Of a stretch of 64,000 nt of DNA, positions 16,195 to 24,979 are shown piece by piece; within the stretch, counting starts at the first letter, position 1; each line of letters opens with the position of its first letter. The notes under the pieces are model-generated. The model had not been told where the DNA came from and made no database searches. It saw nothing but the letters and a program-made list of their open reading frames with translations. The stretch comes from Ewingella sp963519305 (GTDB lineage Bacteria; Pseudomonadota; Gammaproteobacteria; Enterobacterales; Enterobacteriaceae), in contig CAUQMS010000009.1 in the NCBI GenBank assembly GCA_963519305.1, positions 1 through 64,000 on the forward strand, given 5' to 3'. A program made the position numbers and the translations under genes.

Positions 16195-16407
16195 TCAAAC
16201 ATTCTTCCGGTCAATTTTCTCTTCCCCCCAGAATAGGTGGTCTTCCTTCGTTTTCGCGAAGGCTATTGGAAGAACCTCATCATTACCTTCCTCCCAAATC
16301 TTCTGTGCCAGCACTTCATCATTCTTAGCCAGCTCGAAAATGGCCTCCGCAATTTCATGCGACGTTTCACGCGTATCAGCCCAAGCTTTAATGGTAGACG
16401 TGGTCAT
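16195..16407 (-). CDS. yccJ: YccJ family protein
   Basis: The 70-residue protein matches E. coli YccJ (75): WADTRETSHEIAEAIFELA, KIWEEGNDEVL, AFAKTKEDHLFWGE and the end IDRKNV. I start it at 16407, where AGGAGA lies 6 bases upstream, rather than eight codons earlier. In E. coli it is cotranscribed with wrbA; here it stands alone. Function is unknown, but association with general stress is reported for the E. coli operon. Confidence 0.88.
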   Translation of the reverse strand: MTTSTIKAWADTRETSHEIAEAIFELAKNDEVLAQKIWEEGNDEVLPIAFAKTKEDHLFWGEEKIDRKNV

Positions 16408-16634
16408 CTCGTTCTCCTTGTGATCAATCATTCAGAATACTGCTCCCTTTAACTATGGTCGCCGAGCGCAGGTGACGCAAATCTGAGTGAGGTAAAATTG
16501 CGCGATATGGTGTTATTTTTAACAACAGCCACTAGATGTAGTGACAAAATGTGCCCGGGGAGGGATAAAAAAGAGCAGGCGGCAGGGCTCTGGTTTATAA
16601 TGCAGACAGCGTTTGATAACTTAGGGTGAAGAGA

Positions 16635-16766
16635 ATGAGTGACGATATTTTTGATTTTGATATAGATGCTGCGCTAGAAAAAGCGGAAGAGAAAGCTGCC
16701 GAGAAAGCCTCTGCTGTGCCTGAAGTCGTTCAGGATGAAAGTGACTGCGAAGGCTGCAAAATCTAA
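16635..16766 (+). CDS. 43-residue acidic protein with terminal CxxC
   Basis: The sequence is MSDDIFDFDIDAALEKAE..., rich in Asp, Glu and Ala, and ends in DCEGCKI. GGGTGAAGAGA precedes the ATG, and a strong terminator follows 47 bases after the stop, so it looks like a complete one-gene unit. The middle (ALEKAEEKAAEKA) should form one amphipathic helix. I do not recognise a family. It is a good candidate for a real small protein. Confidence 0.65.
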   Translation: MSDDIFDFDIDAALEKAEEKAAEKASAVPEVVQDESDCEGCKI

Positions 16767-16812
16767 TTTTTCGCAATGTCTTAATAAACACGCTTTACAT
16801 ATTCAAAAAAAA

Positions 16813-16834
16813 AACCGCTCCGGCGGTTTTTTTT
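16813..16834 (+). terminator. Strong intrinsic terminator
   Basis: The AACCGC/GCGGTT stem with loop TCCG has a run of A before it and eight T after it. It ends the 43-codon gene. Confidence 0.9.
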
Positions 16835-17028
16835 ATGTCTGTAATTTAGGCAATAAAAGCAAATTATCCTTTGTTGTTAACGCGTTGGCTGTTGTGCCCG
16901 TTTATGTCTGATTTGTCGTATATGTAAGGAGAACGTGAGGGCTGAGTAAATGGGATAAATTCCTATAGAACAGTAAGATAGCTGGCGGTACCTTGGCATC
17001 ACCTGATAAGCAGGTCGTGAGGTATCGG

Positions 17029-17370
17029 ATGAAAAAATTAATTTTAGTTCTCGCTGTCATGCTGAGTTTACCGGCCGTTGCGCAGGCAGATGTCGAGATA
17101 GGGGTCAACGTCCCCGGCCTGTCACTGCATGTCGGTGACCGCGATCCACGTGGTTATTACTGGGATGGTGGTGGCTGGAGAGAACCTGGCTGGTGGGATC
17201 ATCATTATCGTGATGAAGGCCGTGGTCACTGGGTCTATTACGCACCGCCGCCGCCGCCGCCGCGCTATTGGCATCATGACCATTATTGGCGTGAAGGGCC
17301 ACCGCCACCGCACTGGCATGAAGGCCCCCCTCCGGGGTGGCGTGAAGGTCCGCCACCGGGACGTTGGTAA
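17029..17370 (+). CDS. DUF2502 periplasmic protein, His/Pro-rich tail
   Basis: The 113-residue exported protein has a signal peptide ending AQA before DVEIG, then the DUF2502 block (LSLHVGDRDPRGYYWDGG) found in E. coli YpeC. The C-terminal half is rich in His, Pro and Trp: PPPPPP, HHDHYW, and three tandem W-[R/H]-E-G-P-P-P units. I start it at 17029 (GTGAGG before ATG) instead of 12 codons upstream. The histidine-rich tail suggests metal binding. Function is unknown. Confidence 0.8.
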   Translation: MKKLILVLAVMLSLPAVAQADVEIGVNVPGLSLHVGDRDPRGYYWDGGGWREPGWWDHHYRDEGRGHWVYYAPPPPPPRYWHHDHYWREGPPPPHWHEGPPPGWREGPPPGRW

Positions 17371-17747
17371 CAGAGTAAAAAGTATTTGAGAACAGGGTAG
17401 GCGGTGATAATGCCTGGGCATTCTCAACGTCTATTCTGTTCTTCTTTATTTCGTCTCAGAACAACTTTTTCAGAGAGCGTTATTATTAATATTTCTTATG
17501 TATTTAAAGTAAATATTCATTTAATTTATGTATTTGATGGTGGTTAGTTTATATGTCCTTTTTATTTGTTTAATTTATCTTTCAGATAAAGTGATCCTTG
17601 ATTATCACCTGCCACATTGTTAATTTTATGTTGCATGAATCAGCAACGGATAGCTCGATTTTATTTTCGCTGCGCAACCCGGAATGTGAGTTTTTATCTG
17701 ATATCCGGGGGCTGTAGTAACAACAGTAAAACCCTGAGAGCCATCTT
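17371..17747. other. Long AT-rich intergenic region
   Basis: No gene is seen in these 377 bases. It contains a small TATCT/AGATA hairpin near 17578 and presumably the promoter of the following gene. GAGAGCC precedes that gene's ATG. Confidence 0.4.
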
Positions 17748-18005
17748 ATGTTTATGATTAAAAATGATTTTGAATACCGTGATTGGATGATGAAGACCTA
17801 TTTCCTGCTGGATGGCATCCAGGGCGACAGTTTGCTGACGGAAGAAGAATTGGAAGACTTTTTGTTCCAAAACCGCCCGGCTCTTTATCCTTGTCTCGCT
17901 ACGTTACAGCCTTCATCGGTCCGGCCTTTGGATAACGAAATTTCATTTATTTACCCAGAACAAATTTGCCACTGGGCAAAAGAGATGGGTGTGATGAAGT
18001 GCTGA
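17748..18005 (+). CDS. Small paralogous protein B, unknown function
   Basis: The 85-residue protein is related to the gene at 15877-16140 over its whole length (KNDFEYRDWMMK, EELEDFLFQNRPALYPC, FIYPEQICHWAKEMG). It is strongly acidic and has no signal or membrane helix. The C-terminal residue is Cys. The pair differ most in the middle (residues 50-62). It is a single gene with a 377-base upstream region, so it has its own promoter. Confidence 0.78.
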   Translation: MFMIKNDFEYRDWMMKTYFLLDGIQGDSLLTEEELEDFLFQNRPALYPCLATLQPSSVRPLDNEISFIYPEQICHWAKEMGVMKC

Positions 18006-18106
18006 TTCATTCAGCCGCTGTATTCGCCAGAATGTAATGTCTTTAAAATATTCTGTTATTCCACGTCAGTAAAAACGCCTCACGCGGGCGCTTTTACTAT
18101 CAGGTT

Positions 18107-18895
18107 TCAGAACTCTGTATTATGGCCGCCAAGCCTGCCAATTTCGCCGATCAACTGCGCTTTACAGTACAAAAGCGCTTCACGCAGCTGCGCTGCATTG
18201 GCTTCCATTCGCGTGGAAGGCGCCAAAAGCGAGATCGTGTAAAGGCCGAGAAATGTGTCGAGGGTGACGGCCATCGTCGAGATCCCTTCCACCGTTTCTC
18301 CGTTTTCGGTTGAGAAACCGCTCTGTCGTATGACGGCAATTTTTGCCAGTAATGAATCAATGTCACGTACCGTATAACGGGTCATTGGCTCAAAAGTTTC
18401 CCCCACTAAGGTACGGATCTCCTGATCTGTTTTCAGTGCCAGCAAGGCACGTCCGGCGGAAGTGCCATAAATCGGCAGGTTTAACCCCACCCGCGGAGAA
18501 ACCCGTAATTCGCGCTCGGCCACCACATTATAAATATTGGCAATCTGCATTCCGCTGGCGCGCCCAAGAGCGACAGTTTCATGGGTCGTTTCGCTAAGTT
18601 GTTTTAAAAAAGGCGAGGCGATAGCGATGACATCGGTATGAACAGTCGATACCAGACGCAGTAACGTTGGTCCCAGTCTCACTCCGGCGGCCCCCTCTGA
18701 ACGGACAAATCCCTCCTCAGCCAGCGCAGCGACAATACGCTGAACCGTCGAGCGTGGGAGATGAACTTCATTAGCAATTGTGCCAAGACTCATACCTTGC
18801 GGGTGCTCGCCCAAGGTGTTGAGGATCTTTGCTGCGCGGGAAATAACCTGAATTCCCCCTGTACGTTCCTCATCTGCGTGATTGTCATCACTCAT
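18107..18895 (-). CDS. IclR-family transcriptional regulator
   Basis: The 262-residue protein has an N-terminal winged helix (IQVISRAAKILNTLGEHPQG through LPRSTVQRIVAALAEEGFV, residues about 15-65) and a C-terminal IclR effector domain (LSETTHETVALG, NLPIYGTSAGRALLA, GFSTENGETVEGISTMA). It is divergent from the efflux pair at 19145-21846 and most likely controls it. The effector is unknown but is probably an aromatic or other organic compound, as in many relatives. Confidence 0.9.
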   Translation of the reverse strand: MSDDNHADEERTGGIQVISRAAKILNTLGEHPQGMSLGTIANEVHLPRSTVQRIVAALAEEGFVRSEGAAGVRLGPTLLRLVSTVHTDVIAIASPFLKQLSETTHETVALGRASGMQIANIYNVVAERELRVSPRVGLNLPIYGTSAGRALLALKTDQEIRTLVGETFEPMTRYTVRDIDSLLAKIAVIRQSGFSTENGETVEGISTMAVTLDTFLGLYTISLLAPSTRMEANAAQLREALLYCKAQLIGEIGRLGGHNTEF

Positions 18896-18988
18896 TGTTT
18901 TCTCCTTTTCAAAACGTTCCCTCTTTACTGAAACACCGGTGGGTCAATGTAATCCCCGGCAGCGTGAAAAACAAACCCAATCACATTG

Positions 18989-19033
18989 CAATACAGTGTC
19001 CCGTATTATAGTATTTTGCACTGTATCGTATTG
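18989..19033. promoter_or_regulatory. Inverted-repeat operator between iclR-type gene and efflux genes
   Basis: ATACAGTG (18991-18998) and CACTGTAT (19019-19026) form an 8-bp inverted repeat. CAATAC before the left arm and GTATTG after the right arm extend the symmetry with an offset. It lies in the 249-base divergent region and is the natural binding site for the IclR-type regulator. The promoters themselves are not clear. Confidence 0.6.
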
Positions 19034-19144
19034 CGGTGCAGTGAATCGAAATAATTTGGGGCAGAATATGTCCTGAGTTCAGAGACGATCCCCTGCCTTC
19101 CAACACCATCGGGCGACATAAGCTGTGAGGTCAACAGGAAATAA

Positions 19145-20746
19145 ATGAACCAGTCCGTTGCATTAAACATGGCAGCCGGGGGACCCGCGCCCACAACCGT
19201 TCCCTCCTTACCACAACCCTTCACCCTGAAACTGGTGATTGGGCTCGTTGGCGTACTGTTTGCCTCGTTATGTTCTGGCCTGAATGATCGGGTGACTGAT
19301 ATCGCACTGGTTGATGTGCGTGGCGCGCTGAGCATCAGTAGCGACGAGGGATCATGGTTGATTGGTGCTTATCAGGCTGCTGCTGTGGCGGCCACAATGG
19401 TGGCACCGTGGATGGCGATGACCTTTTCTATCCGCCGTTTCGCGATGGGCATGACTGCCGGATTTATCCTGCTGGCCGCGGTTATCCCGTTTGCACCGAA
19501 TCTGACGACTCTTATCCTTTTACGGAGCATTCAGGGGGTATTCGGCGGGGCGCTTCCTCCGTTGCTGATGACCGTAGCCCTGCGCTTCCTGCCCCCACAT
19601 TACAAGTTGTATGGGCTGAGTGCATTCGCACTGACTGCCACTTTTGGTCCAAATGTCGCGACATCCATGGCTGCCGTCTGGACTGATTATGTCGGCTGGC
19701 AATGGGTTTTCTGGCAGGTTATCCCGCCGTGCGTGATCGGCCTTATTATGATGGGTTACGGCATCCCGCAGGATCCCATGCGTTTTGAGCGATTCAGGCA
19801 GATGGACCGGATCGGTATGTTGACTGGCTGTAGCGGGATGGCGTTACTGGTGCTGGTTCTGCAGCAGGGCGAGAGGCTGAACTGGTTCAACTCGCCGCTG
19901 ATCACCCTGATGTTCCTTGCCTCACTGGCGCTGCTGACACTTTTTATCGTCAATGAGTGGTACCACCCCTTGCCGCTGTTCAAGCTGCAAATGCTCAGCC
20001 GTCATAACCTTTCACACGGATTGCTGACGCTCTTTGGACTGATGCTCTTATTTCTTTCCGGTTCTGCTCTGCCCTCAGGTTACCTGGCGCAGGTTGAAGG
20101 ATTTCGCGCCGTTCAGTTTGGCCCGCTGGCGCTGACTATTGGTTTACCCCAGTTAATTCTGGCACCGCTGGTGGCGGCCTTGCTCAATATTCGCTGGGTG
20201 GATAGCCGCTGGGTGCTGGTCTGCGGTCTGGGCTTGCTGGCCCTCTCGTGTTTTTGGGGAAGTCAGCTGACGACGGCCTGGTCGCGGGATAGTTTCTACC
20301 TTATTCAGATAATGCAGGCTTTCGGCCAGCCAATGGCAGTAATGCCCATCCTTATGGGGGCGACCAGCGTTGTTTTGCCACATGAAGGACCCTTTGCGTC
20401 GGCGATGTTCAACACAGTACGGGCCATGGGCAGTATTACCGGTGGTGCATTCCTCGCCGAGTTTCTCCATCACAGGCAGCAGATTCATTCGAACGTATTG
20501 CTTAATCATGCCGGGAACAACAGCTATTTATTGTCCCAACCTTATGATGGTGCCAGCACATTTCTGGCTCCTCTGAGGGGTGATGGTTCGGCCATCTCTG
20601 CTGAAATTCTGGGGCAGTTTTCTCAACTGGTGCGCAAACAGTCACTGGTTCTGGGCATTTCGGATACTTATCTGGGGATCATCGTGCTGGCACTCTTACT
20701 GACCGTTCTGGCGGCGGTGCTACCGAAACGCACCTTTGCGCCGTAG
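19145..20746 (+). CDS. DHA2-family MFS efflux transporter (EmrB-like)
   Basis: The 533-residue protein has 14 predicted helices and DHA2 motifs (DIALVDVRGALSISSDEGSW, RSIQGVFGGALPPLLM, GPNVATSMAAVWTDYVGWQW). It forms a two-gene unit with the membrane-fusion protein 65 bases downstream, so together with an outer-membrane channel it should pump drugs or organic compounds out of the cell. The substrate is not predictable. The start fits the length of the family. Confidence 0.9.
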   Translation: MNQSVALNMAAGGPAPTTVPSLPQPFTLKLVIGLVGVLFASLCSGLNDRVTDIALVDVRGALSISSDEGSWLIGAYQAAAVAATMVAPWMAMTFSIRRFAMGMTAGFILLAAVIPFAPNLTTLILLRSIQGVFGGALPPLLMTVALRFLPPHYKLYGLSAFALTATFGPNVATSMAAVWTDYVGWQWVFWQVIPPCVIGLIMMGYGIPQDPMRFERFRQMDRIGMLTGCSGMALLVLVLQQGERLNWFNSPLITLMFLASLALLTLFIVNEWYHPLPLFKLQMLSRHNLSHGLLTLFGLMLLFLSGSALPSGYLAQVEGFRAVQFGPLALTIGLPQLILAPLVAALLNIRWVDSRWVLVCGLGLLALSCFWGSQLTTAWSRDSFYLIQIMQAFGQPMAVMPILMGATSVVLPHEGPFASAMFNTVRAMGSITGGAFLAEFLHHRQQIHSNVLLNHAGNNSYLLSQPYDGASTFLAPLRGDGSAISAEILGQFSQLVRKQSLVLGISDTYLGIIVLALLLTVLAAVLPKRTFAP

Positions 20747-20811
20747 TCAGGGATTAAACCCAACGGATCCAACCTGCTTTTTCGACCACACGTTCAAATG
20801 AGAATTACAAT

Positions 20812-21846
20812 ATGATTAAAAATTCCTCAGTGCGCCTTGGCTGGATGATTGCTGCGGTGATTATCGCGCTTTTACTGATCACGGCCTGGCAGATGCTGAT
20901 TCGCAAGGGAAATCCGCAAACCAATGATGCGTTTATTTCTGCCGATTCCACGTTGGTGGCTCCACGTATCTCAGGCACCATTGCAGAAGTTCTGGTTGCT
21001 GATAACCAATGGGTTAAAGCGGGAGACGTGCTGGCCCGTATTGACGATGGTGATTACCGCAACGCGGTACTCAGTGCACAGGCTAATCTGGAAACCGCCA
21101 ATGCGCAGATGTTGAGTTATGCCGCGCAGCTGGGAAAACAACAGCAAACTATTTTACAGGCCAGGGCGCAGGTAAACGCGGGTGCTGCCAGTCTTACGTA
21201 TGCCAGGCAGAGTGCAGAACGTTACAAGCGCTTGCTGCAAAATGGCTCGGGCACCGCCGATCAGCGTGATGAATCTGACGCCAACTACCGCTCAAAACAG
21301 GCGGCTCAACAAAGTGATATGGCCGCTGTACTGGCGGCGGAAAAACAGATTGATGTGCTCAAAGCCGGGCAGGCACAAGCTAAAGCCGCCATTGACTCAG
21401 CGGCAACAGCGCTGGCGCAGGCAAAGCTCAATCTGAGTTATACGCAAATTAAAGCCCCCATTGAAGGGATCGTCGGACAAAGATCGGTGCGCGTGGGGGG
21501 CTATGTGGGCGCCGGAACGCGTATTTTGGCCATAGTGCCTCTGCAACAAGCCTACGTTGTGGCGAACTATCTGGAAACTCAGCTGGCCGACGTTGCACCG
21601 CAGCAGGCAGTGACGGTGAAGGTTGATGCTTTACCCGGCGTCATATTTAAAGGACGGGTGGAGAGCATATCCCCCGCGACGGGCGTCACGTTTGCTCCCA
21701 TTGCGCCGGATAACGCCACGGGTAATTACACTAAAGTGGTGCAGCGACTGGCGGTAAAAATCGTGCTGGATAAGGGGCAGGACAGTGCAGGCCGCCTCAG
21801 GGTAGGGATGTCAGCTGTGCCGACGATTGATACATCATCAGGGTAG
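20812..21846 (+). CDS. HlyD/EmrA-type membrane-fusion protein
   Basis: The 344-residue protein has one N-terminal membrane anchor (WMIAAVIIALLLITAW), the first lipoyl half (ISADSTLVAPRISGTIAEVLV), a long alpha-helical hairpin with repeated Ala/Gln (residues about 75-205) and the second lipoyl half and beta barrel (LSYTQIKAPIEGIVGQRSV, VVANYLETQL). It links the preceding inner-membrane pump to an outer-membrane channel. The gene pair ends in a strong terminator. Confidence 0.9.
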   Translation: MIKNSSVRLGWMIAAVIIALLLITAWQMLIRKGNPQTNDAFISADSTLVAPRISGTIAEVLVADNQWVKAGDVLARIDDGDYRNAVLSAQANLETANAQMLSYAAQLGKQQQTILQARAQVNAGAASLTYARQSAERYKRLLQNGSGTADQRDESDANYRSKQAAQQSDMAAVLAAEKQIDVLKAGQAQAKAAIDSAATALAQAKLNLSYTQIKAPIEGIVGQRSVRVGGYVGAGTRILAIVPLQQAYVVANYLETQLADVAPQQAVTVKVDALPGVIFKGRVESISPATGVTFAPIAPDNATGNYTKVVQRLAVKIVLDKGQDSAGRLRVGMSAVPTIDTSSG

Positions 21847-21863
21847 GGGACAGTCTCTATAAT

Positions 21864-21904
21864 AAAAAAGGCGGCCAGAGAAAACTTCCCGGCCGCCTTT
21901 TTTT
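21864..21904 (+). terminator. Terminator of the efflux operon
   Basis: GGCGGCC pairs with GGCCGCC, flanked by a run of A and a run of T that extend the stem. It lies between the convergent efflux operon and opgC, and works on both strands. Confidence 0.9.
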
Positions 21905-21935
21905 GGCTCAAACAGGCTCGCCTGAACGCGCGCTA

Positions 21936-23096
21936 TCAATGCTGATTTTGCACTTTAACGTGGGCCCGTTCCAGTTTACCCGAGAAGAGGAAACGCAGCA
22001 CCGGGATGCGTTTGTGTATCTCATACAGTATGAAGGCGATACCAAATACAAACACCAAGCCAACGAGAAAACCAACCCAGTCATTGTGAATGCGTGGGGT
22101 AATAAAGGCACCGTAGATCAGGGTCAGCGGGTGGTGAACCAGATAGATGAACAGGGAAGAATTCACCAGATAGGTTATCCACGGGGACTGAAAATTCAAC
22201 ACATAGTGGCTGAAAGAGAACACCACGTTGACCATCAGGATACCCAACAATGAAGTAATAATTGCGTCCAGTTCCATCGAGTAAAGCTGTGGTGTATTGA
22301 TGTGCTGGTTGATCATGTAGGCGACGAACAGGAACAAACTCACGACGCCAGCCCAGCCCGAAGGTTTGATGAAAAGCTCTTTTAACCAGGCAAACTTAAA
22401 GGCAAACGCACCGATCACAAAGAAGGGGAGGTAGAACAGTGTCTGCATGACGACGAAATTAAATGCGCCATTCGATAACAGTTCGGGAGCGAAAATATAA
22501 ATTGCGCGGTTAAATGTGGCATAAATTAAGCCGATAAATAAAAATATAATTGAGAGTTTTCCTAAGCTATTAGTTCGGCTCTTAATTGCGTTAATGCGAT
22601 TAATCTTAATTTCTTTAAGAGATTTAAATAAGTAAAAACAAATACTGGTTAAGATCACCAAGGTCAGCAGGAACCATAAATGTGAAACCATTTCCCACAC
22701 AGTGATATTGATTTTCTGATAAAGACCAAGGCTATCCCAGTTAGAGAATTTGTCGGTAAATTTCATCAGGAAGTAGAGCTGTGGCAGCGTGATCAACGGG
22801 AAGGCCGCAGCCAGCGGGATAGCCACTCGCTCAAGGCGTACCTTCAACCACTTCTGCGGATCATAACGTTCATACAGCATGTAGGAGAAGTAGCCGGATA
22901 TAACGAAAAACACCTGCATGCGGAAGGCGTGGATTATGTCATTGAAAACCGTCAGGCCACTTGAGGGCACGGCACTGTTTACTGCCCAGACATGGCTGGA
23001 GTAAATCAATGATATATGGAATGGTATTCCGAGCAGCATCAAATAGGCCCGGATGGAGTCCAAAAAGAACTCTCGCTGATTACTTTGTGTTTTCAT
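21936..23096 (-). CDS. opgC: Glucans biosynthesis protein OpgC
   Basis: The 386-residue protein has ten or so membrane helices and belongs to acyltransferase family 3. The start REFFLDSIRAYLMLLGIPFH and HAFRMQVFFVISGYFSY match E. coli OpgC/MdoC (385). It adds succinyl groups to osmoregulated periplasmic glucans. GGAT stands before the ATG. It is divergent from opgGH, as in E. coli. The middle of the gene is AT-rich. Confidence 0.94.
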   Translation of the reverse strand: MKTQSNQREFFLDSIRAYLMLLGIPFHISLIYSSHVWAVNSAVPSSGLTVFNDIIHAFRMQVFFVISGYFSYMLYERYDPQKWLKVRLERVAIPLAAAFPLITLPQLYFLMKFTDKFSNWDSLGLYQKINITVWEMVSHLWFLLTLVILTSICFYLFKSLKEIKINRINAIKSRTNSLGKLSIIFLFIGLIYATFNRAIYIFAPELLSNGAFNFVVMQTLFYLPFFVIGAFAFKFAWLKELFIKPSGWAGVVSLFLFVAYMINQHINTPQLYSMELDAIITSLLGILMVNVVFSFSHYVLNFQSPWITYLVNSSLFIYLVHHPLTLIYGAFITPRIHNDWVGFLVGLVFVFGIAFILYEIHKRIPVLRFLFSGKLERAHVKVQNQH

Positions 23097-23408
23097 TACG
23101 TATCCGTTGTATGAAGCTTATCGTGATTTTAGTGCTTAAATTGCGAACAGGGTAATAATCTGTCGTAAGGAAAAGTGTTCGTTCCTTACGTTAGCTTAAT
23201 TTATCTGACGTGAACCTACTATGTTATAGAACAAGTTATAGGACAAGTTTCCATAGCCGGAGTTTCAACGAATTGATATCCTTGTAGCGTTGTGTGCTTA
23301 AACGGTTCATCAACGGGATGAACCATCAATCTCTCATGTTGTCGGAAACCTGACTGTTCCTTTAAACTTTAAAAAAGAATGATGAGTTTAGCGCACGTAA
23401 AGGAGGGG
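23097..23408. other. Divergent opgC/opgG regulatory region
   Basis: There is no gene in this stretch. It must hold promoters of both divergent units. A 12-bp tandem repeat (GTTATAG-A/G-ACAA, twice, 23223-23246) is the most regular element in it. Confidence 0.5.
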
Positions 23409-23443
23409 ATGTGCCGGGTAAAAATTTTTCCAAAGGGCCACGT

Positions 23444-24979
23444 ATGACTAAAGTCCGTTTGCTGAGTGCCGCAGTGTTGATGTCTTTGATCTCTTCATCT
23501 GCCTGGGCTTTTTCTATTGATGATGTTGCCAAACAGGCCAAAGCGTTAGCTGACAAAGGCTACGAAGCGCCGAAGAGCAACCTTCCATCGCAGCTTCGCG
23601 ATCTGAAATTCGCGGACTACCAACAAATTCAATTCAATCATGATAAAGCGTACTGGAAAAACCTGAATACGCCTTTCAAGCTTGAGTTCTATCACCAGGG
23701 CATGTATTTCGATACGCCGGTGAAAATCAACGAAGTGACGGCTAACACTGTCAAAGAAATCAAATACAGCCCGGACTACTTCAATTTTGGCAACGTGAAG
23801 CATGATGCTGACACGGTCAAAAACCTCGGCTTCGCCGGTTTCAAAGTTCTTTATCCGATCAATAAAGCTGATAAAGATGATGAAATTATGAGTGTGCTGG
23901 GTGCCAGCTACTTCCGCGTGATTGGCAAAGGCCAGGTTTATGGTCTGTCTGCCCGTGGTCTGGCTATCGACACTGCGCTGGCGTCAGGTGAAGAGTTCCC
24001 ACGTTTCCGTGAATTCTGGATTGAACGTCCGAATCCGGATGAGAAACACCTGGTAATTTACGCACTGCTGGATTCTCCGCGTGCGACAGGCGCTTACCGT
24101 CTGGATGTATATCCGGGTAAAGAAGCCACCGTCGACGTTCAGTCGAAAGTGTATCTGCGCGATAAAGTCGGCAAACTGGGCATCGCTCCGCTGACCAGCA
24201 TGTACCTGTTTGGTGCTAACCAGCCTTCACCGGTCATGAATTATCGCCCGGCGCTGCATGACTCTAACGGTCTTTCCATGCAGGCAGGCAACGGCGAGTG
24301 GATCTGGCGTCCGCTGAATAATCCGAAACATCTGGCTGTCAGCCAGTTCACTATGGAAAACCCGAAAGGCTTCGGTCTGCTACAACGTGGCCGTGAGTTC
24401 TCCAACTTCGAAGATCTCGATGACCGTTACGACCTGCGCCCAAGTGGCTGGGTCGAAACCAAGGGTGACTGGGGTAAAGGTAAAATCGAGCTGGTGGAAA
24501 TCCCTACCGCCGATGAAACCAATGACAACATCGTTGCGTTCTGGACACCAGAGCAGTTGCCTGAAGTCGGCAAACCTCTGGACCTGAACTATCGTCTGCA
24601 CTTCAGCCGTGACGAAGAAAAACTGCACTCTCCGGATCTGGCGTGGGTACAACGCACTATGCGTTCCACCGGTGACGTTAAGCAGTCGAATCTGACCCGC
24701 GAAGCTGACGGTAGCGTGGCTTTCCTGGTTGATTTTGTCGGCCCGAATCTGAAAGCCCTGAAAGCTGACACCCCGGTGGCCTCACAGGTCAGTATCGGTG
24801 ACAACGGTGATCTGGTTGAAAACAATGTCCGCTATAATCCAGTCACTAAAGGCTGGCGTCTGACGCTGCGCGTGAAGGTGAAAGATCCTAAGAAGCCGAT
24901 CGAAATGCGTGCTTCTCTGGTGAATGGCGAAAAAACACTGAGTGAAACCTGGAGCTATCAGCTGCCTGCAAATGAATAA
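23444..24979 (+). CDS. opgG: Glucans biosynthesis protein OpgG
   Basis: The protein has 511 residues from the ATG at 23444, and its signal peptide ends SSAWA before FSIDD, exactly as in E. coli OpgG (511). It acts in the periplasm on the beta-glucan backbone made by OpgH. Conserved blocks include YHQGMYFDTPVKINEV, GASYFRVIG, YGLSARGLAIDTA and RRSTGDVKQSNL-like text. A GTG at 23411 in the same frame, just behind a very strong AGGAGG, could give 11 extra residues; the E. coli comparison favours 23444. The stop overlaps opgH by 8 bases. Confidence 0.96.
   Translation: MTKVRLLSAAVLMSLISSSAWAFSIDDVAKQAKALADKGYEAPKSNLPSQLRDLKFADYQQIQFNHDKAYWKNLNTPFKLEFYHQGMYFDTPVKINEVTANTVKEIKYSPDYFNFGNVKHDADTVKNLGFAGFKVLYPINKADKDDEIMSVLGASYFRVIGKGQVYGLSARGLAIDTALASGEEFPRFREFWIERPNPDEKHLVIYALLDSPRATGAYRLDVYPGKEATVDVQSKVYLRDKVGKLGIAPLTSMYLFGANQPSPVMNYRPALHDSNGLSMQAGNGEWIWRPLNNPKHLAVSQFTMENPKGFGLLQRGREFSNFEDLDDRYDLRPSGWVETKGDWGKGKIELVEIPTADETNDNIVAFWTPEQLPEVGKPLDLNYRLHFSRDEEKLHSPDLAWVQRTMRSTGDVKQSNLTREADGSVAFLVDFVGPNLKALKADTPVASQVSIGDNGDLVENNVRYNPVTKGWRLTLRVKVKDPKKPIEMRASLVNGEKTLSETWSYQLPANE

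Noticed and set aside
16993..17028. A 12-codon extension of the DUF2502 protein
   Set aside because: It would bury the signal peptide; the ATG at 17029 has GAGG and begins MKKLILV.
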